From: Paenibacillus sp. FSL A5-0031
GTDB taxonomy: Bacteria > Bacillota > Bacilli > Paenibacillales > Paenibacillaceae
Reading direction: 5' to 3'
Length of the DNA stretch: 64,000 bases
Assembly: GCF_001956295.1 (NCBI RefSeq)
Contig: NZ_MRTD01000010.1
Span: 186,001-250,000, forward strand
Both the position numbers and the translations under genes were made by a program. Under the pieces are notes generated by a model. That model was given only the letters and a program-made list of their open reading frames with translations, did no database searches and was not told the DNA's origin. This document shows, piece by piece, positions 25,382-34,193 of this stretch. Numbering within the stretch: position 1 is the first letter of the stretch; every line of letters begins with the position of its first letter.

Positions 25382-28129
25382 TTGGGTAATTTACGTTTCA
25401 AAATCCGCTCAAAGATTTTACTCGGCTATTTTCTGATCATACTCTGCTTGGGCGTTTCTATCCTTGTCGTCAGCGAGAGAATATCATCCTTACAAACAGA
25501 AATTGAGTCCATTACAAGTCGAGACATCGAAGTTCATAATTTGATTACCAGTATTCGCTATAATGTCGTAAGCATGGAGACTAGCCAGCGCGGTTATGTG
25601 ATTACGGGCAATGACCTTTATTTAGAGCCCTATATTCGTGGAAAAAGCGAATGGGAAGCCAACTATAACGCACTGTACCAGTATTTATCCGACAATCCAA
25701 CTACACTCAAAAGTATGGAAGAGATAAAACTGACCATACAAAATTGGATCGAAATTGCCGGTGAGCCTACTCTAACCATGCGCAAAAATAACGATACGCA
25801 AGGCATTATTGATTTCTTTAATGACGACATTGGAAAAGACCATATTGATTCGCTTCGGATACAGTTAGAAACCTTGCGACAAAATGAGATCACTTCAACG
25901 AAAGAGCACATTGCTGAATTGGAAAATCGAAATGACATACTCATTATTAGCTTGTATCTCATGCTGCTTATCGTATCCGTTGTTGCTTTCATTATTGTTT
26001 CATTTGTTTCCGGCGCAATCGTCAAAACGATCCAACAGGTTGTGAAGACGATAAACGATATCGCATCCTCCGGAGGGGATTTATCCACTCGTATTAAAGT
26101 AAATACACGAGATGAAATTAAAGATCTCGCCGAAGCAACCAACAGTTTGCTTGATAATATAAACGATCAAGATTGGATCAAAACAAAAGTTGCCGAAGTG
26201 GCAACGATGAATCAAGGCATTAATGATACCTCAACGCTAGCCGATTCGTTTCTCACGAAGCTTGCTCCAATTCTAGGTGCTGCCTATGGCTTATTTTATC
26301 TCCGCCAAGGTGCAGGCGAGCAGCAGAGACTTGTGAAAATGGCTTCCTATGCAGCCCATGGCGACCAGTCTGGACTAGAAAGCTTCCGGTTGGGCGAAGG
26401 CCTTGTCGGTCAAGCAGCGCTTGAAAAACGTACGTTTTTGTTGAACACGGCTCCAGAGCATCCTATTAACTTAACCTCAGGTCTTGGAACGCTTCAGCCT
26501 AAGAGCATCCTGATCGTGCCTTTCGAGTATGAAGGCAAAGTAGTAGCTGTCGTTGAATTTGCTTCCACCGAGTCGTTCACTTCTCAGCACCTAAAGCTGC
26601 TTGAACAAATCGATACTCATTTTGGCGTTGCGATTAACAGCGTTGTTGGCCGAATGGAAATCGAGCGACTGCTTAGCGAATCGCAAGTGATGACGGAGGA
26701 GCTTCAAACGCAAACCGAGGAGCTGCAGACACAGTCTGAAGAGCTTCAGATGCAGCAAGAGGAAATGCGCATGACTACCGAGCATCTAGAGGAACAGAAT
26801 CTATTTGCTGAGCAGAAAACAAAGGAATTGGAAAAAGCAAAAGAAGAGCTTGAGGCCTATTCGGAGCAGCTTAAACAAAGCTCGCAGTACAAATCCAATT
26901 TCTTGGCTAATATGTCTCATGAGCTTCGTACTCCATTAAACAGCATCTTAATTCTCTCTCAGCTCCTTGCGGAAAATGAGAACCATACGCTTAATTCGGA
27001 TGAAGAAGGGTATGCTAAAGTCATTAATACTTCCGGTAATGATCTATTAACGCTAATAGATGACATTCTTGATCTGTCTAAAGTCGAGGCCGGAAAGCTC
27101 ATCTTGACGATGGATGAAGTAAACGTAAGTGAAATTCCTGAACATATGAAGCTGCTATTCCAACCTGTCGCTGAGCAGAAAGAGATAGCTTTCCATATTA
27201 ACGTCAATGCTAATGTCCCTCAATTGCTTTATACAGATGGTCAGCGGCTGCAGCAAATTTTGAAAAATCTATTATCCAACGCTTTTAAATTTACGGAAAA
27301 AGGATCAGTTACTCTGAGCATCCAAAAGGCTGGCTCGCATGAAGTACAAAAACTTGTACCAGCACATATAAATAAAGACGTTTTGGCCATATCTGTAACC
27401 GACACCGGAATAGGCATTCCACTGGATAAACAGCAGCTAATATTTGAAGCGTTCCAGCAGGTCGATGGCGAAACGAATCGTCAATATGGCGGAACAGGTT
27501 TAGGTTTATCCATTTGCAATGAATTTACTAAGCTTCTTGGCGGCAGTATCGTCCTTGAAAGCTCGCCAAAAAAAGGGAGTACTTTTACTCTCTACGTACC
27601 AAGCCTGCCTGATATGGAGAAAGAACAGCTTGTATCCCTTAATCAAGAGGTTGCAGCAGCTTCAGAAACTGTGGCCATCGATGCCGCGCCTGATATTGCC
27701 GATCATAACATTTCTGACTTATCGGAAGATGAATGCACTCTATTTAAAGGGAAAAAGGTGCTGCTTGTCGAGGATGATTCCCGTAATGTATTCGCTCTCG
27801 TCAAAGCGCTTGAGAACAAAGCATTTAACGTAACAGTGGCAAGCAATGGTAGACAATGTTTGGACATTATAAAAGAACAATCCGACTTCGATATTGTGCT
27901 CATGGACATTATGATGCCAATTATGGATGGATTTGAAACGATGCAAATCATACGTCAGGATACTGAAATGAAGGATACGCCAATTATTGCGCTTACGGCG
28001 AAAGCGATGAAAAGCGATCGCGACAAATGTTTGGAAGCCGGTGCTTCCGATTATATTAGCAAACCTCTAAATATGGACCAGCTTTTCTCGCTGATGCGGG
28101 TATGGTTGACGAAGCAGGTGGGCAATTGA
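25382..28129 (+). CDS. rsbK: RsbK-like hybrid sensor histidine kinase (CHASE3-HAMP-GAF-HisKA-HATPase-receiver)
   Basis: A 915-residue hybrid kinase with a TTG start, supported by AAAGGAG nine bases upstream. Membrane spans at about 12-30 and 185-207 flank a CHASE3-like extracellular domain with the METSQRGYVITG motif. Then come HAMP (about 208-260), GAF (about 270-430), a Gln/Glu-rich coiled coil (about 435-500), HisKA with phospho-His 513 in FLANMSHELRTPLN, HATPase with TGIGIP and YGGTGLGLSI, and a C-terminal receiver with phospho-Asp 842 in VLMDIMMP. This order matches B. cereus RsbK, which drives sigma-B through RsbY. It overlaps the methyltransferase gene. The link to sigma-B here is inferred from architecture and location. 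Confidence 0.85.
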   Translation: MGNLRFKIRSKILLGYFLIILCLGVSILVVSERISSLQTEIESITSRDIEVHNLITSIRYNVVSMETSQRGYVITGNDLYLEPYIRGKSEWEANYNALYQYLSDNPTTLKSMEEIKLTIQNWIEIAGEPTLTMRKNNDTQGIIDFFNDDIGKDHIDSLRIQLETLRQNEITSTKEHIAELENRNDILIISLYLMLLIVSVVAFIIVSFVSGAIVKTIQQVVKTINDIASSGGDLSTRIKVNTRDEIKDLAEATNSLLDNINDQDWIKTKVAEVATMNQGINDTSTLADSFLTKLAPILGAAYGLFYLRQGAGEQQRLVKMASYAAHGDQSGLESFRLGEGLVGQAALEKRTFLLNTAPEHPINLTSGLGTLQPKSILIVPFEYEGKVVAVVEFASTESFTSQHLKLLEQIDTHFGVAINSVVGRMEIERLLSESQVMTEELQTQTEELQTQSEELQMQQEEMRMTTEHLEEQNLFAEQKTKELEKAKEELEAYSEQLKQSSQYKSNFLANMSHELRTPLNSILILSQLLAENENHTLNSDEEGYAKVINTSGNDLLTLIDDILDLSKVEAGKLILTMDEVNVSEIPEHMKLLFQPVAEQKEIAFHINVNANVPQLLYTDGQRLQQILKNLLSNAFKFTEKGSVTLSIQKAGSHEVQKLVPAHINKDVLAISVTDTGIGIPLDKQQLIFEAFQQVDGETNRQYGGTGLGLSICNEFTKLLGGSIVLESSPKKGSTFTLYVPSLPDMEKEQLVSLNQEVAAASETVAIDAAPDIADHNISDLSEDECTLFKGKKVLLVEDDSRNVFALVKALENKAFNVTVASNGRQCLDIIKEQSDFDIVLMDIMMPIMDGFETMQIIRQDTEMKDTPIIALTAKAMKSDRDKCLEAGASDYISKPLNMDQLFSLMRVWLTKQVGN

Positions 28130-28992
28130 CCAGTCAAGGAAATGAAGAAGCTGTAGATTATAATGAATTAACGCTCGATGATCTGGAACGAATCGAAATC
28201 GATTTGTTATTGGATGGCATTTTCCGCGTCTATGGTTATGACTTCCGCAATTACTTGCGTTCATCGCTTCGCAGACGCATTACGCATCGAATGAATCTGG
28301 AAGGCTTGCCTACGATCACCTCTCTCCTAGAGAAGGTGCTCCATGAACCTGGATTTATTCATATTTTGCTTAATGATTTCTCCATACGAGTAACCGAAAT
28401 GTTCCGTGATCCAAATTTCTTTGCTTCGTTCCGCAAGGATGTAATTCCTTTTCTTAGGAACCTTCCTGAAATTCGCATTTGGCATGCGGGCTGTGCGACT
28501 GGAGAAGAGGTTTATTCGATGGCTATCCTGCTCCAAGAGGAGGGCTTGCTGGATAAAGCGAAGATTTATGCGACGGATATGAATGAGCATGTTATCGAGA
28601 GTGCAAAACAAGGGAAGTTCCCGCTCAAACGAATGCAAGGATTCACCAAAAACTACTTGCAGGCTGGCGGTACAAAAGAATTTTCCTCTTATTATACGAC
28701 TGATTATGAGCATGCTTTATTCCATCCTTACATCAAAGAAAATTTGATGTTTGCTCAGCATAACTTGGCAACGGATCGTTCTTTCAATGAGTTTCATGTT
28801 ATTTTGTGCCGGAACGTTCTCATTTATTTTGACCCGGATCTGCAAAGTCGTGTTCATACTTTGTTTTTTGAAAGCCTCGCTCTACAAGGCTTCTTGGCAC
28901 TAGGCAATATGGAATCACTAATCTCGGTTCATAAAATCAAATACGAGGATTTTAATCAGTCAGAACGAATTTTCCGCAAAATAAGTAATTAG
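28126..28992 (+). CDS. rsbM: CheR-type methyltransferase, RsbM-like
   Basis: About 288 residues. An N-terminal helical CheR domain (GYDFRNYLRSSLRRRITHRM) is followed by a SAM-binding domain with motif I IWHAGCATGEEVYSMAILL and the CheR signature ILCRNVLIYFDPDLQ. I choose the TTG at 28126, which overlaps the kinase stop by four bases and has AGGTGGG before it; an in-frame ATG at 28102 is the alternative and lacks a ribosome site. In B. cereus, RsbM methylates RsbK and dampens it. Pairing with the kinase gene supports the same role rather than chemotaxis. Confidence 0.87.
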   Translation: MTSQGNEEAVDYNELTLDDLERIEIDLLLDGIFRVYGYDFRNYLRSSLRRRITHRMNLEGLPTITSLLEKVLHEPGFIHILLNDFSIRVTEMFRDPNFFASFRKDVIPFLRNLPEIRIWHAGCATGEEVYSMAILLQEEGLLDKAKIYATDMNEHVIESAKQGKFPLKRMQGFTKNYLQAGGTKEFSSYYTTDYEHALFHPYIKENLMFAQHNLATDRSFNEFHVILCRNVLIYFDPDLQSRVHTLFFESLALQGFLALGNMESLISVHKIKYEDFNQSERIFRKISN

Positions 28993-29021
28993 CTAAAGCT
29001 GCTTCAGCTCACGAAACAAAT

Positions 29022-29057
29022 AAGAGCCAAAATCCTTTCCTAAGGATTTTGGCTCTT
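29022..29057. terminator. Bidirectional terminator after the kinase-methyltransferase pair
   Basis: A perfect 16-base stem, AAGAGCCAAAATCCTT and its complement, with a four-base loop. It separates the converging rsbM-like gene and the ABC-2 exporter operon. Confidence 0.85.
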
Positions 29058-29091
29058 TCCGTTTTAACGTATGGATGATTTCGTTTGTCTC

Positions 29092-29343
29092 CTATCGGCT
29101 AATCGAAACCGAACCTGCTGCTTTAATTGAGGCACTAATCGTTAGTTTTTTCGCTAGGCCTTGCAGCTCCTCCGCCGTTCCCTCGAATGGCTTGTGAGCA
29201 AGGCATAATTGCAATAAAGCAGCTTTTGCTGCCTCTTCTGCGAGATATGCATCTTGCAAAATAAAGTGAGCAACCTGATAGGCGTATTGCTCAATCCCTT
29301 TTAGCTGCTGGAGCTTGCAAGGTGTTAGAATGGCTCTGCTCAT
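29092..29343 (-). CDS. Hypothetical 83-residue protein at the end of the ABC-2 exporter operon
   Basis: A short, alanine- and leucine-rich helical protein (YAYQVAHFILQDAYLAEEAA). The helix pattern is reminiscent of sigma-70 region 2, but the protein is too short to be a sigma factor. It has no membrane segment. It starts nine bases after the stop of the 425-residue protein, with GAGGAAA before the ATG, so it is the last gene of the operon that begins with the GntR regulator at 32564. Confidence 0.6.
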   Translation of the reverse strand: MSRAILTPCKLQQLKGIEQYAYQVAHFILQDAYLAEEAAKAALLQLCLAHKPFEGTAEELQGLAKKLTISASIKAAGSVSISR

Positions 29344-29352
29344 AACATTTCC

Positions 29353-30630
29353 TCATCCATTTATTTTTCCGACGATATCCATATTATTCAAATGTAGATT
29401 CTCCTTCAATTCCTCTGGTGTTTGCTTGTCATTGCCGATTTCAACTACACGCCCTGTGTAGAGCAATTCCCCTGTTGCAAGATCGAGTACAGATGCTCCG
29501 GCAACATCTGCATGATTGGTCATAACGTATACACGATTTGATTTAATCAACGGGAATTTGATCTCGTCTACGTTCAACTGGTCTGCGGATAATTTGGCAT
29601 AAGCTTGCTCGAATTTATTCGTTGATAAATGATACCGCGATAAGGTGATGTGTTCAGGTCCACTTTCTGCTACATAATATTCATCGCCCTGCAGACTCGT
29701 CCACGCTTCCTTAATAACTAAATTAGTCAATTCAGTCATTAAGCCCGTACGGTAGGAATAGGCATAATATTTCTCGCTTAGCGTTTCTGGCACCTTGTTC
29801 GCTTCTCGATCTTGTTGGCTAATTTTCTCTTCCCTTACAATAAAGAGTACTTTCTCGAGAGGAGTACTGTATTGGCCACTTGAATCCCCCATATGTCCAA
29901 TTTGGATTTGAACATCTTTTTTATTGCTTGTGGACTTGATGCCCAGTGACTCGATATTCGTATTACGCCGCAGCTTCCCGCTTTTCATATCGATGACAAA
30001 TATCTCGTACCTGCTGCTCTCGTTGTCGTAATCATATGTACTGACGAGCAAATGAATCTCTTCATCTACCTTTTGAACATCCACTAAATTCATATAATTA
30101 TTGCTGAAATTGTTCACTCTTGTCGTTTTCACAGCTCTCGGCAGCTCATAAGTCACTTTAAGCTTCGATACTTTGTCTGTTGATTCTTCAAGCAGCTGCA
30201 GCTGAAATACCGCCATTGCGGCTTCTGAGCCCTTTTTTTCTGCTTTGACTTCTGCATAAATGACCCACTCCTCGTCCCTGTAAAAGCCTTGAGCATTAAG
30301 TTTACCCCGCATAAATGACTTATGGTCTTTTATCATTTGCTTAATGTCAGGCTGCTTATAGAACCACGAGTCTCCGCTAAGCACATTTTTACGCATATTT
30401 TCATTCGACCTGTAATATTCGCTTCCTTTGGAATTAATATTTAGAGCTTCGGAGCGTCTCTCTAAATATTGAGAGCCTGATAATTCGATAACAGCGCCTT
30501 CCTTGGCATCGCCTTGTATCGTTTCCAGCTTATAATCAGGCAAAAAATCTAATCTGCCATATGAATAATAAGTGGCTATTCCGCTTACAACGAGCACAAC
30601 CATTAAGATCGATAAGCAATAACGTCTCAT
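29353..30630 (-). CDS. Membrane-anchored extracytoplasmic protein of the ABC-2 exporter operon
   Basis: A 425-residue protein beginning MRRYCLSILMVVLVVSGIA, with one N-terminal span and an outside domain rich in beta strands, probably a propeller-like or TolB-like fold (YEIFVIDMKSGKLRRN, VYVMTNHADVAGASVLDLAT). AAGGAG lies seven bases before this ATG; the longer in-frame version overlaps the permease gene by 70 bases and is unlikely. Function unknown; it may be an accessory subunit of the exporter encoded just upstream. Confidence 0.75.
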   Translation of the reverse strand: MRRYCLSILMVVLVVSGIATYYSYGRLDFLPDYKLETIQGDAKEGAVIELSGSQYLERRSEALNINSKGSEYYRSNENMRKNVLSGDSWFYKQPDIKQMIKDHKSFMRGKLNAQGFYRDEEWVIYAEVKAEKKGSEAAMAVFQLQLLEESTDKVSKLKVTYELPRAVKTTRVNNFSNNYMNLVDVQKVDEEIHLLVSTYDYDNESSRYEIFVIDMKSGKLRRNTNIESLGIKSTSNKKDVQIQIGHMGDSSGQYSTPLEKVLFIVREEKISQQDREANKVPETLSEKYYAYSYRTGLMTELTNLVIKEAWTSLQGDEYYVAESGPEHITLSRYHLSTNKFEQAYAKLSADQLNVDEIKFPLIKSNRVYVMTNHADVAGASVLDLATGELLYTGRVVEIGNDKQTPEELKENLHLNNMDIVGKING

Positions 30631-30641
30631 GAACATTCTCC

Positions 30642-31484
30642 TTACACCGTAATCTTTTTGGCCATCAGCCGCATGCCGAGCCACACCGAAATGCCGAGCA
30701 CAAGAATGCACAAGGTTAGCCCAAGCGCAAATATTTCATAGGGATACAAATAACTATAGTACTGATCCATATACAAAAATAAAAATGGAGCTGCCACAAC
30801 AAACACACAACCGGCCAAATAAAGCACGCCATACAAAATGCCTAAACGACGATAGCTTCGCTCCAGCAAAATGGCAGTAAACACAGCTACTACAACGATG
30901 GCTCCAAAGCCGTATAAATAAACAAACTGTTCAAACTGCTGCGGAATAAGCCATATAAGTGCTTGATTGCTGATGATTGCTTCAACGATATGGGAGTCTA
31001 TTCGCTGATCAGCCGGAACGATGAGGTTGAATACGATATGCTGAACCATGAGCAATAGTAATTGAAACGAAATAAACGCAAGAACGAACAGGAGAAATGC
31101 CGATATTTTGGCTAAATAAAGATTCCTTCTAGCCGTTGGCAGCATAAGCAATCGATATACAAAAGTAGAACGGCCAAACCAATCACGGTACCAGATAACA
31201 AAAACATATAAGGCAAGTACACCCATACAAAGGAACATCGGCAAAATATAACCCATCTGCGAGCTGAAAATGGCCCATTCAAACGATAAATATTGAGGAG
31301 AAAAGCCACCCAGGAGACTCTTGTCTACAGTCTCTAACAATAGCTTTTCTCGAAATGACAATTCTTTGGTCGTCGCCCAAATGAGCGAAGCAAATTGGGT
31401 AATCGCAACAATTGCCATTAGAATAGCGAGCACCCAGCGAAAACGATGTACTTCCATATGAACAAGCTTCAAATAACGGTTCAT
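30642..31484 (-). CDS. ABC-2 type transporter permease
   Basis: A 280-residue membrane protein with six predicted spans (near 15-40, 70-95, 115-150, 170-200, 205-230 and 245-275) and no conserved solute-binding motif, as in ABC-2 exporters of the YtrC/EcsB style. Its ATG overlaps the ATPase stop by four bases. Together with the ATPase, the GntR regulator and the anchored protein it makes a ytr-like operon; such operons respond to cell-wall-active compounds in B. subtilis. Confidence 0.82.
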   Translation of the reverse strand: MNRYLKLVHMEVHRFRWVLAILMAIVAITQFASLIWATTKELSFREKLLLETVDKSLLGGFSPQYLSFEWAIFSSQMGYILPMFLCMGVLALYVFVIWYRDWFGRSTFVYRLLMLPTARRNLYLAKISAFLLFVLAFISFQLLLLMVQHIVFNLIVPADQRIDSHIVEAIISNQALIWLIPQQFEQFVYLYGFGAIVVVAVFTAILLERSYRRLGILYGVLYLAGCVFVVAAPFLFLYMDQYYSYLYPYEIFALGLTLCILVLGISVWLGMRLMAKKITV

Positions 31485-32170
31485 CCTCGGTACACCTCTC
31501 TCATCACATCAATGACTGATTTCCCTTGCTCGCTGCGCATTTCTTCGCAGTAAAACGATTTGTTTATTTTACCGTTCTGCAATAAAATAGCTTTATCAAT
31601 GAGCTGCTCCATCTCTCCGATTTCATGCGTTGTGAGCAAAACGCCACGCCCCTCAATCAATTCACTCGTAAACACGTCCACTATCGTTTCTCTGCTGAAC
31701 AAGTCGATGCCGGAAAACGGTTCGTCCATTAAGATATAATCAGCATCTTGTCCTAATCCCAGCATGAGATTGAATTTAGCGGCAGTTCCTTTCGACAGGT
31801 TCCCGATTTTATCCGAATACTCCAGCTTAAAAAACTGCATGAGCTCACTTGCGCGTTTTGGATTCCAGCTTTCATAAAAGTCAGCCATAAACTTGATTGC
31901 ATCGGATATTTTCATGCTGGTTGGCATCGTCAAATGATCGGGCACGAACGCTATTTTCTCATACAAGCTTGGACTTAAAAGTTGTTCATCAATAAGGATC
32001 GAGCCTGCCGATATTGGAGTCAGTCCCATGATTGCCTTCAGAATCGTTGACTTACCAGCTCCATTCACGCCGATAAGGCAAGCGATTTCTCCCTTTTGCA
32101 CGGTAAAAGAAACGCCACTCAGAACATCGCGGCGTCGATACCGCTTATGTATATCTTTTACCTCAATCAT
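31481..32170 (-). CDS. ABC transporter ATP-binding protein (YtrB-like)
   Basis: A 229-residue ATPase starting MIEVKDIHKRYRRRDVLSGV. Walker A is IGVNGAGKST, Walker B is YILMDEPFSGID, and the H-loop is LLTTHEIGE. The signature is LSKGTAAKFN in place of LSGGQ, a departure common among YtrB-like exporter ATPases. The ATG at 32170 overlaps the stop region of the GntR gene and is preceded by AAGGTGA. It pairs with the permease downstream. Confidence 0.9.
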   Translation of the reverse strand: MIEVKDIHKRYRRRDVLSGVSFTVQKGEIACLIGVNGAGKSTILKAIMGLTPISAGSILIDEQLLSPSLYEKIAFVPDHLTMPTSMKISDAIKFMADFYESWNPKRASELMQFFKLEYSDKIGNLSKGTAAKFNLMLGLGQDADYILMDEPFSGIDLFSRETIVDVFTSELIEGRGVLLTTHEIGEMEQLIDKAILLQNGKINKSFYCEEMRSEQGKSVIDVMREVYRG

Positions 32171-32564
32171 GCTCCGGCTCACCTTCCTCATATTTGTTCT
32201 TTACCAGCTGCAGCAGCTCTTCGATGGGTACATCAATTTTGCGCACCGACGCCACAAAAGCACCTACCGCCTCGCCAATGAGCTCCGATCTTATTTGATT
32301 CAGCAGTTCTTTATCATTCGTAATTCGGCTAGGTGAGTTTCCTTCCGTAATAATCAATTGCTGCTCCTCCATTTCCTTATACGCTTTCTGTACCGTATTG
32401 GGATTAATTTTCATAAGCGTGCCCAGCTCCCTTCTGGAGGGAGTTTCCTGGCCAGCGGCAAGCTTGCCCGTTGCGATTCGTTCTTTAAAATGACGGACCA
32501 CCTGCAAATAAACAGGGTCCCGATTATTGAACGCAACTTCCGTCCAGCCTTCAATCGTGTTCAT
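32163..32564 (-). CDS. GntR family transcriptional regulator (YtrA subfamily)
   Basis: A 133-residue regulator. The winged helix spans the first 75 residues (VYLQVVRHFKERIATGKL, TPSRRELGTLMKINPNTVQK), followed by a short helical dimerisation tail, the size and form of the YtrA subfamily that controls adjacent ABC exporters. Upstream of its start lie two 22-base palindromes of the GTGTATTA/TAATACAC kind, very probably its operators, so the operon is autoregulated. Confidence 0.9.
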   Translation of the reverse strand: MNTIEGWTEVAFNNRDPVYLQVVRHFKERIATGKLAAGQETPSRRELGTLMKINPNTVQKAYKEMEEQQLIITEGNSPSRITNDKELLNQIRSELIGEAVGAFVASVRKIDVPIEELLQLVKNKYEEGEPEHD

Positions 32565-32590
32565 AGTCATACCTCACATTCATCGCAAAT

Positions 32591-32641
32591 GTGTATTACG
32601 CGCGTAATACACTTCATAAGCGTATTATGCATGTAATACAC
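32591..32641 (-). promoter_or_regulatory. Two tandem palindromic operators of the GntR/ABC-2 operon
   Basis: Site 1 (32591-32612) is a perfect 22-base palindrome, GTGTATTACGC and its complement. Site 2 (32620-32641) is a looser copy, GCGTATTATGC/ATGTAATACAC. Centres are 29 bases apart. They lie 27 bases upstream of the regulator start, where they would cover the promoter. Confidence 0.8.
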
Positions 32642-32749
32642 TTGGAAGTCAATGGGAAATTAGACAATAAAAAAGAAGGGCTTTCCCAAAAGTGGATACA
32701 GCTACACTGGAAATAGCGCCTCCTTTTTTATTTAGTAGACATTAAGCAG

Positions 32750-32990
32750 AATGAATCTCCGAGCGGATCGTTATCTTATTGGATATATAGCTAACGAACC
32801 CAGCAGCTCTTATCTCATCCATTAGTAATGAATTATACTTTTAACGAACTCCAGAATTGTTATTTCGAGGAAAATAGCTTATGACACCCTATAAAGCATG
32901 AAATAACGCCAATAGGATTCGTTAAAACTTCAGAACCTTAGTTTTCAGCATTATAAGCACATTACAGTTCGTTAGATAAGCGAGCTTGTG
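32750..32990. repeat. Intergenic stretch with repeated TAACGAA/TTCGTTA motifs
   Basis: The motif appears as GCTAACGAACCCAGCAG, TTTTAACGAACTCCAGAA, GATTCGTTAAAACTTCAGAA and CAGTTCGTTAGATAAGC, in both orientations, with related CAG/AATAACGC surroundings. The gene-free gap runs from 32642 to 33285; a 77-residue frame at 32990-33223 has no ribosome site and no recognisable content. Confidence 0.5.
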
Positions 32991-33285
32991 TGGATGTGGA
33001 TCATTGCTTAGTCCTTTTCCATAAACAGAGGTTGCCTGAATGGGATGAGATCAGAAATTCGAGTCATTCTGAGGGATATAAGCTGCAAATAACAAGTGAA
33101 AAAAAGCGATGCAGCGAGGAACGTTATTTGCTGTCGCTCAGAAGTTTGACTAAAACCCACAGTGAATATGAGCAGGAAAAAAATAAGCAGGAATTCAAGC
33201 TATTTCTGCTTCGCAGCTGCTAATAGTATGCCTAGGCCGCGTTTTGCTTTCTCATGCTTACAACCAGTAACCCTGGATCGAAATT

Positions 33286-33326
33286 AAAAAAAGCGGTGCA
33301 GGAAAAATTCCTGCACCGCTTTTTTT
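33286..33326 (-). terminator. Terminator after the second rsbW
   Basis: A perfect stem AAAAAAAGCGGTGCAGG with its complement and a seven-base loop, T-run on the minus strand. Confidence 0.9.
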
Positions 33327-33349
33327 ATGTTTTTGTAACCTTAATCACA

Positions 33350-33787
33350 CTAATCCTCTGCTGCTGCATCCAAATATTTGGTTAGGACGACTTCCGTACC
33401 ATTCTCCAATGGATGAACTTCTACCTCGTCCATCAGCGCCTGCATTAAATAAATGCCTAGGCCTCCGACACGAAGCCCGCTAACGTCGGCTTCAGGGAGC
33501 GGAGCTGCTTTATCGAGTGCATCCGATAAAGGGAAAGCTGATCCACTATTCTTTACTTTGATCGTTAATCCCGTTTCAGTTGGTTCAAAGGAAACGTCGA
33601 TAACCTCCTGAGCGGAGTTCTGAACGCCATGAATAACTGCGTTGTTGCAGGCTTCAGAAACAGCCACCTTCATATCTTCCATTTCTTCATATGCATAACT
33701 CATCTTTGAGGCAATTCCGAATAGACAGATTCTGACCAGATCGATATAGTCCGCATGGGCCGGTATTTGTAAACGAATGGCATTCAT
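33350..33787 (-). CDS. RsbW-like anti-sigma factor/serine kinase, copy 2
   Basis: A 145-residue GHKL kinase clearly paralogous to copy 1 at 24309: both share IP-A-A---D-VR---FG-A-K and the N-box EDMKVAVSEACNNAVIHG. G-boxes are VKNSGSAF and VGGLGIYLMQALMDEVEV. It overlaps rsbV by four bases and has no sigma gene beside it. It may be the kinase for the adjacent RsbV in an anti-anti-sigma relay, or it may hold a different sigma factor. Confidence 0.88.
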   Translation of the reverse strand: MNAIRLQIPAHADYIDLVRICLFGIASKMSYAYEEMEDMKVAVSEACNNAVIHGVQNSAQEVIDVSFEPTETGLTIKVKNSGSAFPLSDALDKAAPLPEADVSGLRVGGLGIYLMQALMDEVEVHPLENGTEVVLTKYLDAAAED

Positions 33788-34116
33788 GCTTGGGCCTCTG
33801 TCCCTTCTATTAAATATCTTGAAATGCCTGTGATGTCAAACAGACGCTTAACCGCGGAAGGAATATCCCGCACGAAAAACGGCGCTTTTAGCTCATCACG
33901 AAGTTTTAGCACCGAAACGATAATGCCGATTCCGGTACTGTCGATATATTTTAAATGTTTAAGATTTAGAATCAATGCTTTATCTTCGCGGTTCATAACC
34001 GGCTCCAGAGCTGCCCGCAGCTGCGGCACTACAGATAAGTCCAACTCTCCGCTTACATGAAGAATAATTTGATTTTGTGTCTCTTCTTGCTTGACTTGAA
34101 ATTGCTCAGCTTTCAT
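33784..34116 (-). CDS. rsbV: Anti-sigma factor antagonist RsbV (STAS domain)
   Basis: A 110-residue STAS protein starting MKAEQFQVKQEETQNQII. The phosphorylatable serine lies in LKYIDSTGIGIIVSV. GGAG is eight bases before the ATG at 34116; a GTG start 18 bases upstream is the alternative. Dephosphorylated RsbV would release sigma-B from RsbW. The promoter is sigma-A-like with a 19-base inverted repeat over the -35. Confidence 0.9.
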   Translation of the reverse strand: MKAEQFQVKQEETQNQIILHVSGELDLSVVPQLRAALEPVMNREDKALILNLKHLKYIDSTGIGIIVSVLKLRDELKAPFFVRDIPSAVKRLFDITGISRYLIEGTEAQA

Positions 34117-34147
34117 TCCATTCACTCCGCTCACTTTTGTTTAATAA

Positions 34148-34186
34148 ATAGTATCAAGATCCTTCTCCTTGTACAAGCTGTACAAG
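34148..34186 (-). promoter_or_regulatory. rsbV promoter with overlapping inverted repeat
   Basis: TTGTAC (34171-34176) and TACTAT (34148-34153) on the minus strand with 17-base spacing. An 8-base perfect inverted repeat CTTGTACA-AGC-TGTACAAG at 34168-34186 covers the -35, as a repressor operator would. Confidence 0.6.
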
Positions 34187-34193
34187 TGAATTA

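Noticed and set aside
28126-28992. Chemotaxis CheR
   Set aside because: No other che gene adjoins it, and it overlaps an RsbK-type hybrid kinase gene, the arrangement expected of RsbM.
29092-29343. ECF sigma factor fragment
   Set aside because: Only one helix resembles region 2, and there is no region 4 or frameshifted continuation.
32990-33223. 77-codon open frame in the gap before rsbW2
   Set aside because: No ribosome site or homology signal, and it overlaps the TAACGAA repeat region.
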